Positions 1 through 8,187 of a DNA stretch of 64,000 bases are shown piece after piece. Numbering within the stretch: position 1 is the first letter of the stretch; every line of letters starts with the position of its first letter. This DNA is from Candidatus Faeciplasma pullistercoris (lineage in GTDB: Bacteria; Bacillota; Clostridia; Oscillospirales; Ruminococcaceae). The stretch is taken from positions 1 to 64,000 of the forward strand of contig DVLL01000012.1 in assembly GCA_018715525.1 (NCBI GenBank), read 5' to 3'. The notes below the pieces were generated by a model. It ran no database searches, had not been told where the DNA came from, and saw only the letters and a list, made by a program, of their open reading frames with translations. The position numbers and the translations under genes were made by a program.

Positions 1-255
1 AGCCATGGCGCTATTGCCGAGGACGCTCCCATGGAGTTCAAGATAACCGTTGATGTTACCTATGTAGGCGACGCCAAGACTCCCGTAGAGGCTACAACTG
101 ACGATGAGGCTGCTCCCGCAGAGTCTACCGATACTCCCGCAGAGGACACCACTCCTGCAGAGGACACCACTCCTGCTGAGACCGGTGTTGCTCTCGCCTT
201 GGTTCCTATGGCTGTAGCTGCTGCTGCTCTGGTAGTTGCTAAGAAGAGAAAGTAA
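1..255 (+). CDS. C-terminal fragment of a wall-anchored surface protein
   Basis: The reading frame is already open at base 1, so this is the 3' end of a longer gene. The 84 visible residues hold a beta-rich-looking stretch, then a low-complexity Pro/Ala/Glu/Thr/Asp linker with near-exact repeats (PAEDTT twice, then PAET). The end is a sorting-like signal: PAETG, a hydrophobic segment of about 18 residues and a KKRK tail. PAETG fits a relaxed LPxTG-type pattern (xPxTG), so sortase anchoring to peptidoglycan is inferred. The ectodomain function cannot be judged from this fragment. It is followed by a strong bidirectional terminator. Confidence 0.75.
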   Translation, partial: SHGAIAEDAPMEFKITVDVTYVGDAKTPVEATTDDEAAPAESTDTPAEDTTPAEDTTPAETGVALALVPMAVAAAALVVAKKRK

Positions 256-334
256 TTACCCGAAACCAAGAGTATTACCGCAGCTTGCAGCGCCCTTGTC
301 ATGACAAGGGAAAACAGCAACAATACTCAGTTAG

Positions 335-373
335 AAAAATTCCACCTCGCGGTTTAGCGGGGTGGAATTTTTT
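335..373 (+). terminator. Bidirectional intrinsic terminator
   Basis: A roughly 16-bp stem (arms 335-350 and 357-373) with a 6-nt loop. A T-run follows it on the plus strand and the mirrored A-run gives T's on the minus strand. It lies between the surface-protein gene and the convergent feo operon and probably ends both. Confidence 0.85.
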
Positions 374-392
374 GCTGTAAAAATAGAGGTAA

Positions 393-557
393 TCAGTCCG
401 GATGTTTTTTGCCGGCTGAGCAGCCGCGGCAACCTCCGCAGGAACCGCACCCTCCGCAGCAGCTACAGCTGCCCGATTTTTTTCTGATGTACACAGACCT
501 AACGGCAAGCACAAGCGCAAACAGCAAAACGACTCCGATTATGATTGATATGTACAT
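393..557 (-). CDS. FeoB-associated Cys-rich membrane peptide
   Basis: A 54-residue ORF with an ATG at 557 and an AAAGGAG ribosome site just upstream. Residues 1-20 form one hydrophobic transmembrane helix, a short basic stretch follows, and the rest is packed with cysteines (SCSCCGGCGSCGGCRGC) before a KKHPD end. This is the layout of the FeoB-associated Cys-rich membrane protein family, which accompanies feoB in Firmicutes; its exact role is unsettled (iron delivery or a structural part of the transporter is suspected). It sits 31 bp downstream of feoB on the same strand and is almost certainly co-transcribed. Confidence 0.85.
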   Translation of the reverse strand: MYISIIIGVVLLFALVLAVRSVYIRKKSGSCSCCGGCGSCGGCRGCSAGKKHPD

Positions 558-588
558 ATTTGACTCCTTTCCAAAAGCTTGAATTCTG

Positions 589-2952
589 TTAAAACAGGCT
601 TGATATCATGTATACTGCGAACGACGCCGCCCACGCTATTCCGCACTGACCTATTACCATGGCGGCTGCCCACTTGCCTCCGAGCTCCCTTTTAACCGAG
701 GCGATAGCCGCCACGCAGGGTGTGTACAAAAGGCAGAATACCAATAGTGACAGCGCGGAGGATACAGTCAATACCTCATGAAGAGCGGCCGCGCTTCCGA
801 AGAGAACGGTGAGCGTTGAGACAACGCTTTCCTTAGCCATAAAGCCGGATATGAGCGCGGTGGTAAATCTCCAGTCACCGAACCCAAGAGGCAGGAATAC
901 CGGAGCGATTATGCCTGACAGCATGGCGAGGATGCTCTGGGAGGAATCTGAAACCAGGTTGAACCGCATATCAAAGCTTTGCAGGAACCAGATAACGATT
1001 GTCGCTATGAAAATGACCGTGAACGCCCTTTGCAGGAAATCCTTTGCCTTATCCCAAAGAAGGTGCGCTACATTCTTTAAGCCCGGCATGCGGTAGTTCG
1101 GCAGCTCCATCACAAATGGCACAGGCTCGCCTCTGAACGCTGTTTTTTTGAGCACAAGCGCGGTAATTATCGCCATGATTATCCCAAAGACATAAAGCCC
1201 TATCATCACAAGCGCTGAGTGCTCGGGGAAAAACGCCTCGCAGAAAAAGGCGTATATAGGGAGCTTGGCGGTGCAGCTCATGAACGGAGTGAGAAGTATC
1301 GTCATTTTGCGGTCACGCGCCGAGGAGAGAGTCCTGCTTGCCATGACGCCGGGTACGGTGCAGCCAAAGCCTATCAGCATCGGCACTATGCTCCTGCCGG
1401 ACAGTCCGAGCTTTCTAAGGAGCTTATCCATGATGAACGCGACTCTTGCCATGTACCCGCTGTCCTCAAGCATGGAGAGAAAGAAGAACAAAACGATTAT
1501 GATTGGGATGAAGCTGAGAACGCTGCCCACGCCGTTGAAGATTCCGTCTATGACCAAGGAGTGAAGTATCTCGTTTACGCCTGCCGACGTCATCGCGGAG
1601 TCTGCAAGCGCGGTCACAGCATCTATCCCTGCCTCGAGATAGCCTTGAAGAGCGCCTCCTATGACGTCAAAGGTCAGCCAAAAAACTATCCCCATTATCG
1701 CTATGAACGCGGGTATGGCGGTGTACTTTCCGGTGAGCAGCCTGTCTATTTTCCTGCTGCGGATATGCTCCTTGCTCTCCCTCGGCTTTATCACCGAGCC
1801 GCGGCATACGCTTTCTATATAAGAAAAGCGCATTTTAGCGATTGCGGCTGCGCGGTCAAGCCCGGTCTGAGCCTCTGTCTCAAGCGCTATGCGCTCAAGC
1901 AGCTCGCTCTCGTTTTGCGAGAGTCCAAGCTTGGAAATTATGCGCTTATCTCCCTCGAGCGCCTTGCCTGCCGCAAACCGCAAGGGTATGCCGCAGGATT
2001 CGGCGTGGTCGTCTATCAGGTGCATTATTGCGTGGAGCCCGCGGTGGACAGGGTCGTCCGGTGAACAAAAATCTATTTTGACAGGAGTCTCCTGATATTT
2101 TGCCACATGGATCGCGTGGCTTATCAGCTCCTCTATGCCCTCGCCCTTTGAAGCGGAAATCGGCACCACAGGGACTCCGAGAGCGGCCTCAAGCTCGTTG
2201 ATTCTTATTGAGCCGCCGTTTTCCCTCAGCTCATCCATCATGTTAAGAGCTACTACCATTGGCATGCCGAGCTCTAAAAGCTGCATGGTCAGGTAAAGAT
2301 TTCTTTCGATGTTAGTAACGTCAACTATGTTAATAATGCCTTTGGGCTTATCCCGAATGACAAATTCACGCGTCACTATCTCCTCGCTGCTGTAGGGAGA
2401 CATGGAGTATATTCCGGGAAGGTCGGTAATGAGGGTGTTGTCATGCCCCCTTATGACGCCGTCCTTTCGGTCTACCGTTACGCCGGGGAAGTTTCCCACA
2501 TGCTGCTTTGAGCCGGTCAGACGGTTAAACAGGGTAGTCTTTCCGCAGTTTTGGTTTCCGACAAGCGCGAATGTCAGCAGCTCGCCGTCGGGCAGGGGAT
2601 TTTCGCTCGCCTTGTCGTGAAATTTGCCCGACTCGCCGTAGCCGGGATGCAGCTGTTCGTAGTGAGGCTTTATTTTGGCATCCTTTTTTGTAATATCACG
2701 GGTAGGCTTCGGCTTGTGCGGCTCGCTTACCTCTATTGTCTCGGCGTCGCTTAAACGTATAGAGAGCTCATACCCGTGGATCCGCAGCTCGACCGGGTCG
2801 CCCATCGGGGCGAACTTTGTCACGGTTACCTCGGTGCCCTGAATAAGTCCCATGTCCAAAAAATGCTGCCTCAGAGCCTGGGTCACGGTGTCCTGCTTTC
2901 CCACCGAAAGTATTGTTGCGGTGCAGCCCGCCTTTAATTCACTCAGCTTCAT
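589..2952 (-). CDS. feoB: Ferrous iron transporter FeoB with fused N-terminal FeoA domain
   Basis: 787 residues. Residues 1-75 are a FeoA/SH3-like domain, followed by a charged linker (76-125). The GTPase domain has G1 GNQNCGKT (132-139), G3 DLPG (177-180) and G4 NMMD. The C-terminal half carries the polytopic FeoB membrane domain with two Gate-like segments and the core helices. It imports Fe(II) across the cytoplasmic membrane. The ATG at 2952 has AGGAGG a few bases upstream. FeoA and FeoB are usually separate proteins; here they are one chain, so the FeoA part is tethered. The gene is divergent from a DtxR-type regulator and preceded by two palindromic operators, so iron repression is likely. 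Confidence 0.96.
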   Translation of the reverse strand: MKLSELKAGCTATILSVGKQDTVTQALRQHFLDMGLIQGTEVTVTKFAPMGDPVELRIHGYELSIRLSDAETIEVSEPHKPKPTRDITKKDAKIKPHYEQLHPGYGESGKFHDKASENPLPDGELLTFALVGNQNCGKTTLFNRLTGSKQHVGNFPGVTVDRKDGVIRGHDNTLITDLPGIYSMSPYSSEEIVTREFVIRDKPKGIINIVDVTNIERNLYLTMQLLELGMPMVVALNMMDELRENGGSIRINELEAALGVPVVPISASKGEGIEELISHAIHVAKYQETPVKIDFCSPDDPVHRGLHAIMHLIDDHAESCGIPLRFAAGKALEGDKRIISKLGLSQNESELLERIALETEAQTGLDRAAAIAKMRFSYIESVCRGSVIKPRESKEHIRSRKIDRLLTGKYTAIPAFIAIMGIVFWLTFDVIGGALQGYLEAGIDAVTALADSAMTSAGVNEILHSLVIDGIFNGVGSVLSFIPIIIVLFFFLSMLEDSGYMARVAFIMDKLLRKLGLSGRSIVPMLIGFGCTVPGVMASRTLSSARDRKMTILLTPFMSCTAKLPIYAFFCEAFFPEHSALVMIGLYVFGIIMAIITALVLKKTAFRGEPVPFVMELPNYRMPGLKNVAHLLWDKAKDFLQRAFTVIFIATIVIWFLQSFDMRFNLVSDSSQSILAMLSGIIAPVFLPLGFGDWRFTTALISGFMAKESVVSTLTVLFGSAAALHEVLTVSSALSLLVFCLLYTPCVAAIASVKRELGGKWAAAMVIGQCGIAWAASFAVYMISSLF

Positions 2953-2993
2953 TTGACCTTTTCCTCCTGCTCATATAGTGTTGTGCACGCATG

Positions 2994-3009
2994 GTTAGCG
3001 TATGCTAAC
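2994..3009. promoter_or_regulatory. Palindromic operator 1 upstream of feoB
   Basis: GTTAGCGTATGCTAAC is a near-perfect inverted repeat (GTTAGC, 4 nt, GCTAAC) about 42 bp upstream of the feoB start. It shares its half-sites with the perfect palindrome at 3145-3158. Two copies of one palindrome beside a DtxR-family gene suggest binding sites for that regulator. Confidence 0.65.
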
Positions 3010-3144
3010 TTAAACCTTGAAAATAAGTCAGCAGATGCTTGCTCCGTCTTAAAATCAAACAGGCGCCTATGCTTTTCGCGGCTAAATCGGCGAACAAGTC
3101 CCTGGACGCTGGGACAGACCGCGCAATTTGATCTTAAAATTGAG

Positions 3145-3158
3145 TTAGCATATGCTAA
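3145..3158. promoter_or_regulatory. Palindromic operator 2 at the feoB start of transcription
   Basis: TTAGCATATGCTAA is a perfect 14-bp palindrome. It begins about 9 bp downstream of the -10 box of the minus-strand promoter at 3167-3195, so it covers the expected transcription start. A metal-loaded DtxR-type repressor bound here would block feoB transcription (inference). Confidence 0.75.
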
Positions 3159-3166
3159 ATGTGAAC

Positions 3167-3195
3167 AGTATATTACATGTCCCGCAATTTGTCAA
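3167..3195 (-). promoter_or_regulatory. Sigma-A promoter of the feo operon
   Basis: On the minus strand, TTGACA (3195-3190), a 17-bp spacer and TATACT (3172-3167). The leader to the feoB start is about 205 nt and carries both operators. Confidence 0.85.
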
Positions 3196-3235
3196 CACCT
3201 ATTTGCATATTTTTTTGTCAAAGCATGTCCTAAGC

Positions 3236-3264
3236 TTGATTTGCCAGCCTTTTCGTGGTACAGT
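3236..3264 (+). promoter_or_regulatory. Candidate promoter of the DtxR-type regulator
   Basis: TTGATT (3236-3241), 17 bp, TACAGT (3259-3264), about 75 bp upstream of the regulator's start. It is back to back with the feo promoter, whose -35 ends about 40 bp away. Confidence 0.55.
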
Positions 3265-3338
3265 ATATTCGGATGCGGCGCCGAAAAAGACTACTGTCAG
3301 GCAAAAAGGCATGACATCTTAAAAAGGAGCGTTAGGTA

Positions 3339-3722
3339 ATGAACTTGCAGGAATCAGGTCAGATGTACCTTGAGACTATATATGTACTTTCAAAAAAGGG
3401 TGATGGAGTGCGTTCTCTGGATGTTGCGTCTCAGATGAACTATTCCAAGCCGAGCGTCAGCAGGGCGATAGGAATACTTCGCAAAAGCGGATATCTGACT
3501 GTCGATGAAAGCGGATATCTGCACCTTACGCCGGCGGGAGAGAGCGTAGCGTCAAAAATCTACGAGCGGCACACTCTTCTGACAGAGCTGTTTATCAGAC
3601 TGGGGGTTGACCCGGATATCGCCGCCTCTGACGCCTGCAAGCTTGAGCACGGGATAAGCGACGAGTCATTTGAGGCGATAAAAAGGCATGTAAGGCGGTA
3701 TGAAGGTAAAACAGGGGAGTAA
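3339..3722 (+). CDS. DtxR/IdeR-family metal-dependent repressor
   Basis: 127 residues, the length of the two-domain DtxR/MntR form without the SH3 domain. Residues 1-65 are a winged helix (recognition region around SKPSVSRAIG) and 66-120 are the dimerisation and metal-binding domain. Ligand-type residues are visible: Met9 (QMYLETIY), His78, and Cys100-x-x-Glu103-His104 (CKLEH). Met and Cys at these places match the iron-sensing DtxR/IdeR pattern rather than MntR, which has Asp at the first position. It is divergent from feoB, with palindromes between them, so it probably represses feo when iron is plentiful. The ATG follows an AAGGAG site. Confidence 0.88.
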   Translation: MNLQESGQMYLETIYVLSKKGDGVRSLDVASQMNYSKPSVSRAIGILRKSGYLTVDESGYLHLTPAGESVASKIYERHTLLTELFIRLGVDPDIAASDACKLEHGISDESFEAIKRHVRRYEGKTGE

Positions 3723-3779
3723 TTTTGACTGCTGTGCGGTATAAGCTGACAAAGAGAGCGCATATGCGTATGCACAGAA

Positions 3780-3814
3780 AAGGAAGCCCTCGGATATGCT
3801 CCGGGGGCTTCCTT
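3780..3814 (+). terminator. Intrinsic terminator after the DtxR-type gene
   Basis: AAGGAAGCCC pairs with GGGGCTTCCTT, extended by CGGA/TCCG around a small loop; only short T stretches follow. The rest of 3815-4040 shows no gene, hairpin or promoter that I can support. Confidence 0.7.
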
Positions 3815-4040
3815 CTGCTTACTAAGTTTAGGTTTGCTGAATAGGATTATATGCTCTAAACGGACTGCCGGAGCCTGAGCTAAATCTCTGTTAAATAAAA
3901 AACTTCTATGATAATTGCCGGGATGGAAGCTGATATTAGAGCTTTCAGCCCTTGGTTTATATATTGTGACATACCGGCGTGTCAAGCTCGATAGGTTAAA
4001 ACTGACTTTGCCGTTTTCTCAATCAGCGGGATTCTGCTCT

Positions 4041-4452
4041 TCAAAAATTATCGTGGCTTCCCGGCATGGCGAATAACTCCTGGTATTTGACTTTTTTGAA
4101 AAAATTAAATGAATAAGGCATACCCACCGTAACGGAATATCCACTCTGGTGCTCTAAATTCATAATGATGCAATCAGTTTTCTTTCCCGCAATCGGAACA
4201 CAGGCGTCATACGCGATGGCGCTGACTTTAATCTTATTCTGGTCAGCTAAGTTTTTATGCTCTTTGACTAAAAAGTCAATTACCTCACGGGATGATGGAT
4301 GCTCGCTTCCGTCATATGTGGCGGAAAAAGCTACGCTGCCGTCTGGATTCATAACAGCTCCGGCAGGATAAAACTCATGGTTTTTCCAATAGATGCTGCA
4401 CTGCCTGAAGCAGCACATTCATCACGTCTCCGCATTCGTCCTTTGGGGTCAT
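4041..4452 (-). pseudogene. Frameshifted hypothetical protein gene
   Basis: Two reading frames on the minus strand join into one plausible protein. An ATG at 4452 with a good AGGAG site starts 25 residues (MTPKDECGDVMNVLLQ...) that stop at 4375. The next frame continues with NHEFYPAGAV and runs to 4041. Removing one base from the five-A run (T's at 4381-4385 on the plus strand) fuses them as ...LLENHEFYPAGA. The body looks like a small soluble conserved hypothetical that I cannot name. Either the gene is inactivated or the run contains a sequencing error. Confidence 0.65.
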
Positions 4453-4563
4453 GGTGTACTCTCCTGTGTATTTCAGATTATTTTTTTCAGATACGCGTTT
4501 CAGCGCCCGACTGCGCCTTCCTGCCGGATTTTTCGGTCAGCCTCGCAGGCGGGCTTTTGTCTC

Positions 4564-5550
4564 TTATTTTATCCCCACATATCCTGTCTTTTCTATGAGC
4601 TCCTGTCCCTCCTCGGAGAGGAGCCAGTCGATGAGCAGGGGTATGTTTTCGTTTTCGTTGTCGCTTCGGTATATGGCGTAAAACTCAGTTATTATCGGAT
4701 AGCTGCGGTTTTTGATGTTCTCAGAGCTTGGGTACACTCCGTCTACCGAGATCATCTTAACCCCCTCGTTGCCGACCATCCCGTCCATGTAGTACCTAAA
4801 TGAGAAGCCTATCGAGCCTCCCGCTATTGCCAGAGGGGACTTGATGCCTATTTTTGTGTCCCCCATAAACGCCTCGAACACAGTCTGACTGCCGCTGCCC
4901 TGTAGCCTTGTGACCGGGTTTATGACTCTGTTTGCGCCTCCCACCTCAGACCAGTTGGTGTACTCGCAGGAGTAGATTTTTCTTATATCGGAAGAGCTCA
5001 GGTTTTCAATCGGGTTTTGGCTGTTCACGAAAAAGACAAATCCCTCGAGGCCTATAGGTACGAACTTAAGCTCCACTCCCATGCTGAGGGCATAGTCAAG
5101 CTGCTCCTGGGAGGGCGAGGCGCAAAAAAGAATATCCGTAGAGCCGTCTACTATCGCCTGATAGCCTCTGACCGTGTTGTTATACTGCATGACGCTGTCC
5201 GGGGCAAAGTTTTCGCCGTAGTAATTGTCGCTCGAGAAGCTTCCTCCCTCATAGGTGACGCACCCCTGCGGGTATACGCTGTCTATCACCGCTGCGTAGA
5301 CCGGTACGAGAGCCGCAGCTCCGTCAAGAACCGGCAGGTCTCCCGTAAGGGTAAGCGAGGCATCGATTTCCGGCAGGTCTGAGCCATCCTCAAAGGGCAG
5401 ATACTGTCCGACATCTACCATCTGAGCCCTTGACGCGTCGCTGAAGTTGTTGGAGAGGCGGCGGGTGAGAAGCTGGTACATGCCGAGGTTGAACGCCGCA
5501 AATACCGCTGCCGTAAGCGCGAGCGCGGCAAGTTGTCCGGCGAGCCGCAT
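4564..5550 (-). CDS. Membrane-anchored PstS-like substrate-binding protein
   Basis: 328 residues. An N-terminal hydrophobic segment (about 5-28) without a lipobox is followed by a periplasmic-binding-protein fold of the PstS/PBP-like class. Visible family features are TRLQGSGSQTVFEAFMG (phosphate-loop-like), SDIRKIYSCEYTNWSEVGG, and a C-terminal PLLIDWLLSEEGQELIEKTGYVGIK typical of phosphate-binding proteins. No ABC transporter subunits are nearby. It is the third gene of a minus-strand operon behind two small membrane proteins, so it may be a sensor or accessory part rather than a transporter's binding protein (inference). Confidence 0.75.
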   Translation of the reverse strand: MRLAGQLAALALTAAVFAAFNLGMYQLLTRRLSNNFSDASRAQMVDVGQYLPFEDGSDLPEIDASLTLTGDLPVLDGAAALVPVYAAVIDSVYPQGCVTYEGGSFSSDNYYGENFAPDSVMQYNNTVRGYQAIVDGSTDILFCASPSQEQLDYALSMGVELKFVPIGLEGFVFFVNSQNPIENLSSSDIRKIYSCEYTNWSEVGGANRVINPVTRLQGSGSQTVFEAFMGDTKIGIKSPLAIAGGSIGFSFRYYMDGMVGNEGVKMISVDGVYPSSENIKNRSYPIITEFYAIYRSDNENENIPLLIDWLLSEEGQELIEKTGYVGIK

Positions 5551-5551
5551 A

Positions 5552-5692
5552 TCACCACAGCTCCTTTCCGATGAAGTATATTATTGAGCAGTGCCGGTAT
5601 GCGTAAACCGCCCAGATAAAGTGCGCTGCGGTAAGCGCAAGACATATTCCTATGACGCAGATAAGTGCTATTGTAAAGGTTCGCTTTTTCAT
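5552..5692 (-). CDS. Small membrane protein, 46 residues
   Basis: The ATG at 5692 opens MKKRTFTIALICVIGICLAL..., a basic N-terminus plus one transmembrane helix, ending YFIGKELW. Its TGA lies one base before the ATG of the PstS-like gene, which indicates translational coupling. Ten bases separate it from the upstream 79-residue gene. I do not recognise the family. The support is position, coupling and a single-helix design. Confidence 0.6.
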   Translation of the reverse strand: MKKRTFTIALICVIGICLALTAAHFIWAVYAYRHCSIIYFIGKELW

Positions 5693-5702
5693 GACGTGCT
5701 CC

Positions 5703-5942
5703 TCACATGTAGGCTATTGAGAACATAAGCATTATGATAAAGCCGACAACTACAAGGAAAAGTATCCCGAATATTACAGACATGACGATAAGGAAGATGC
5801 TCCTTGACCTTATCTGCTGCTTTGAAAAGCTGCCGGGGGCGTTATTATTTTTTATCCATGCGTAAAGAAAGAGAAACAGGCTGACTATAAAAACAGCCGT
5901 AACTGCGATCGGAATGCCGAAAAACAGATAAAGATAAATCAC
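5703..5942 (-). CDS. Small two-helix membrane protein, 79 residues
   Basis: A GTG start at 5942 preceded by AAAGGAG. Two long hydrophobic helices (about 3-30 and 48-77) are separated by a polar loop rich in Lys, Arg, Ser and Gln. First gene of a tight operon with the 46-residue membrane protein and the PstS-like protein. Unknown family. The arrangement suggests the three products assemble in the membrane (inference). I found no convincing promoter in 5943-6155. Confidence 0.65.
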   Translation of the reverse strand: MIYLYLFFGIPIAVTAVFIVSLFLFLYAWIKNNNAPGSFSKQQIRSRSIFLIVMSVIFGILFLVVVGFIIMLMFSIAYM

Positions 5943-6155
5943 CTTAGGACAACTCCTTTCCCGACGAGTTTCGACACTTTCCGCCTTGTGAAGAAAGTTT
6001 GCTCCACATGCCTAAAGCCGGCAACAGAACAGTGCTATGAACGGGGGTAGATAAAGAGAGAAGAAAAGTCTTGCTATGCAATCTTATACGCGGCTTACGC
6101 TTTGGCACTATAAAATCAGCAAGCGTTATGTGCCTAAAATCCGGCTTAGCCTTTC

Positions 6156-6905
6156 TCAGATCATATCAGCCATCGAATAGAGCCCGGCAGGCTTGCCTAC
6201 TATAAACGCCGCCGCGTTTACGGCGCCGACCGCGAATACCTCTTTTGACGCCGCCGAGTGGGAGAGGGTGATTACCTCGTCTCTGCCCGCGAATATTATC
6301 TCATGCTCTCCGACTATCGTACCGCCTCGCACAGAGTGTATGCCTATTTCGGAGCGCTCTCTCTTTTTGCGGACGTTGTGCCTGTCGTATATATAGCTGT
6401 ATCTATTGCCGCAGCTCTCGTTTATAGCGTCGGCGAGCATAAGCGCAGTTCCGCTCGGAGCGTCTATCTTCTGGTTGTGGTGCTTTTCGATTATTTCGAT
6501 GTCATACTGCTCGCTTAAGATAGACGCCGCCTTTTTGGCGAGCTCCCTTAAAAGGTTGATGCCTATCGACATGTTCGCCGTAAAGAATATCGGGATCTCC
6601 GCAGAGGCGGATTTGATTTTAGCTATTTCCGCCTCGTTGTAGCCGGTGGACGCGAGAACCAAAGCTGTTCCATTGGTTTTGGCGTATCCCAGAAGTCCGT
6701 CAAGCGCCGACGGATGGGAAAAATCTATTATAACATCCGGGCAGACCGCAAGCTCGAAAGGGGTTTTGTACACCTCAAAATCTGAGTACTTCTGACAGAC
6801 CTTGTCTATTCCGGCGATGACCCTGATGTCCTCCCTCTGGGAAATGATATCGTTTACGACCCTGCCCATTTTGCCGCAGCAGCCGCTTATTACCGCGCTT
6901 GTCAA
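6156..6905 (-). CDS. dapB: 4-hydroxy-tetrahydrodipicolinate reductase
   Basis: 249 residues. The Rossmann N-terminus (GCCGKMGRVV, slightly unusual with two Cys) binds NAD(P)H. The family signature IEKHHNQKIDAPSGTA is present with the catalytic His pair and substrate Lys, followed by GIHSVRGGTIVGEH. It reduces hydroxy-tetrahydrodipicolinate in lysine/DAP synthesis for peptidoglycan. The start is a TTG at 6905 with AAAGGAGG about 10 nt upstream; no ATG fits better. It lies 42 bp after asd, so the two form an operon. dapA is not in this window. Confidence 0.95.
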   Translation of the reverse strand: MTSAVISGCCGKMGRVVNDIISQREDIRVIAGIDKVCQKYSDFEVYKTPFELAVCPDVIIDFSHPSALDGLLGYAKTNGTALVLASTGYNEAEIAKIKSASAEIPIFFTANMSIGINLLRELAKKAASILSEQYDIEIIEKHHNQKIDAPSGTALMLADAINESCGNRYSYIYDRHNVRKKRERSEIGIHSVRGGTIVGEHEIIFAGRDEVITLSHSAASKEVFAVGAVNAAAFIVGKPAGLYSMADMI

Positions 6906-6947
6906 TTTGACGCTGCCTCCTTTGTTTGTCTCATTGTAAATATTGTA

Positions 6948-8027
6948 TCAGTCGAAGTAGCCCTTGACCGCGAGAAGCTCAGCCATGAGGACTCCGCCGC
7001 CAGCCGCGCCTCTGAGGGTGTTGTGGGAAAGGCAGACGAACTTGTAGTCATACTGGGTGTCCTCTCTGAGCCTTCCCATCGAGATCGCCATGCCGCCCTC
7101 GAGATTTCTGTCAAGCTTAGCCTGCGGACGGTCGTTTTCTTCAAAGTAGTTTAAGAACTGCTTGGGGGCGGAGGGAAGCTTCAACTCCTGAGGAACGCCG
7201 GCGAACTCCTTCCAGTCCTTGAGTATCTGTTCTATGGTGGGCTTGTTCTCAAACTTTACAAACACCGCCGCCGTATGTCCGTTTGAAACGGGGACTCTGA
7301 GGCACTGAGTCGTAATGGCGGGAGAATCGGCAACTACTATTTTATCGCCCTCGATCCTGCCCCAAACCTTGAGCGGCTCCTTTTCGCTCTTTTCCTCCTC
7401 GCCGCCTATGTAGGGAATGAGATTGTCAACCATCTCGGGCCAGCTCTCAAAGGTCTTTCCCGCGCCGGATATCGCCTGATAGGTGCAGGCAAGAACCGCC
7501 TTTATGCCGTACTTTCTCAGCGGATGAAGAGCGGGGACATAGCTCTGAATAGAGCAGTTTGACTTTACGGCTATAAAGCCGCGCTTTGTACCGAGTCTTT
7601 TCCTCTGAGCGGGAATGATGTCGATATGCTCGGGGTTGATCTCGGGAACTACCATCGGGACGTCTGGAGTGAAGCGGTTTGCCGAGTTATTTGACACGAC
7701 AGGGCACTCCAGCTTGGCGTAGGCTTCCTCAAGAGCCTTTATCTCATCCTTTTTCATGTCGACAGCGCAGAATACGAAGTCTACCATAGAGGCGATCTTC
7801 TCCTTGTCTGCGGTAGCGTCCATGACTATCATGTCCTTGACGCTCTCCGGGATAGGATCGTCCATAGACCACTTTTTGCCTACAGCCTCAGAGTAGGGCT
7901 TTCCGGCAGATCTCGGAGAGGCAGCCAAGACCTTGATCTTGAACCACGGGTGGTTCGCAAGGAGGAGGATAAACCTCTGTCCGACCATTCCCGTTGCCCC
8001 TATGATACCTACGTTATAGTTTTTCAT
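6948..8027 (-). CDS. asd: Aspartate-semialdehyde dehydrogenase
   Basis: 359 residues. GATGMVGQRF is the NADP-binding start. The catalytic Cys is in SNCSIQS and the proton-relay His in RVPVSNGHTAA. The length and motifs resemble the archaeal/fungal-type branch rather than the E. coli type. It converts aspartyl phosphate to aspartate semialdehyde, feeding lysine/DAP, threonine and methionine. First gene of the asd-dapB operon, with a good promoter at 8188-8216 and a leader of about 155 nt in which I see no lysine riboswitch. Confidence 0.95.
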   Translation of the reverse strand: MKNYNVGIIGATGMVGQRFILLLANHPWFKIKVLAASPRSAGKPYSEAVGKKWSMDDPIPESVKDMIVMDATADKEKIASMVDFVFCAVDMKKDEIKALEEAYAKLECPVVSNNSANRFTPDVPMVVPEINPEHIDIIPAQRKRLGTKRGFIAVKSNCSIQSYVPALHPLRKYGIKAVLACTYQAISGAGKTFESWPEMVDNLIPYIGGEEEKSEKEPLKVWGRIEGDKIVVADSPAITTQCLRVPVSNGHTAAVFVKFENKPTIEQILKDWKEFAGVPQELKLPSAPKQFLNYFEENDRPQAKLDRNLEGGMAISMGRLREDTQYDYKFVCLSHNTLRGAAGGGVLMAELLAVKGYFD

Positions 8028-8098
8028 ACAGAATCTCTCTTTCCGGGAAGCCGGCGGCCTCCCAAAGCTAAAATAAAGCTCAAATCGCGCCGAAACAG

Positions 8099-8127
8099 TT
8101 GAAAAACCTGACGGCTTAGGCTATAAT
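8099..8127 (+). promoter_or_regulatory. Promoter of queA
   Basis: TTGAAA (8099-8104), 17 bp, TATAAT (8122-8127). It lies to the left of the minus-strand asd promoter, so the two face each other and their first transcripts would overlap by roughly 50 nt. The queA leader is about 135 nt. Confidence 0.75.
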
Positions 8128-8187
8128 GAAATAGCATACGCCGCTGGCTGAAACGTGTCCTTTAACGATTTAAGCTGACACATAAAT

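Noticed and set aside
1219-2064. 281-codon ORF opposite feoB
   Set aside because: Antisense to the FeoB membrane domain; a codon-bias shadow with no recognisable domain.
8028-8182. Lysine riboswitch before asd
   Set aside because: The leader is long enough to hold regulation, but the lysine-riboswitch conserved segments are not visible.
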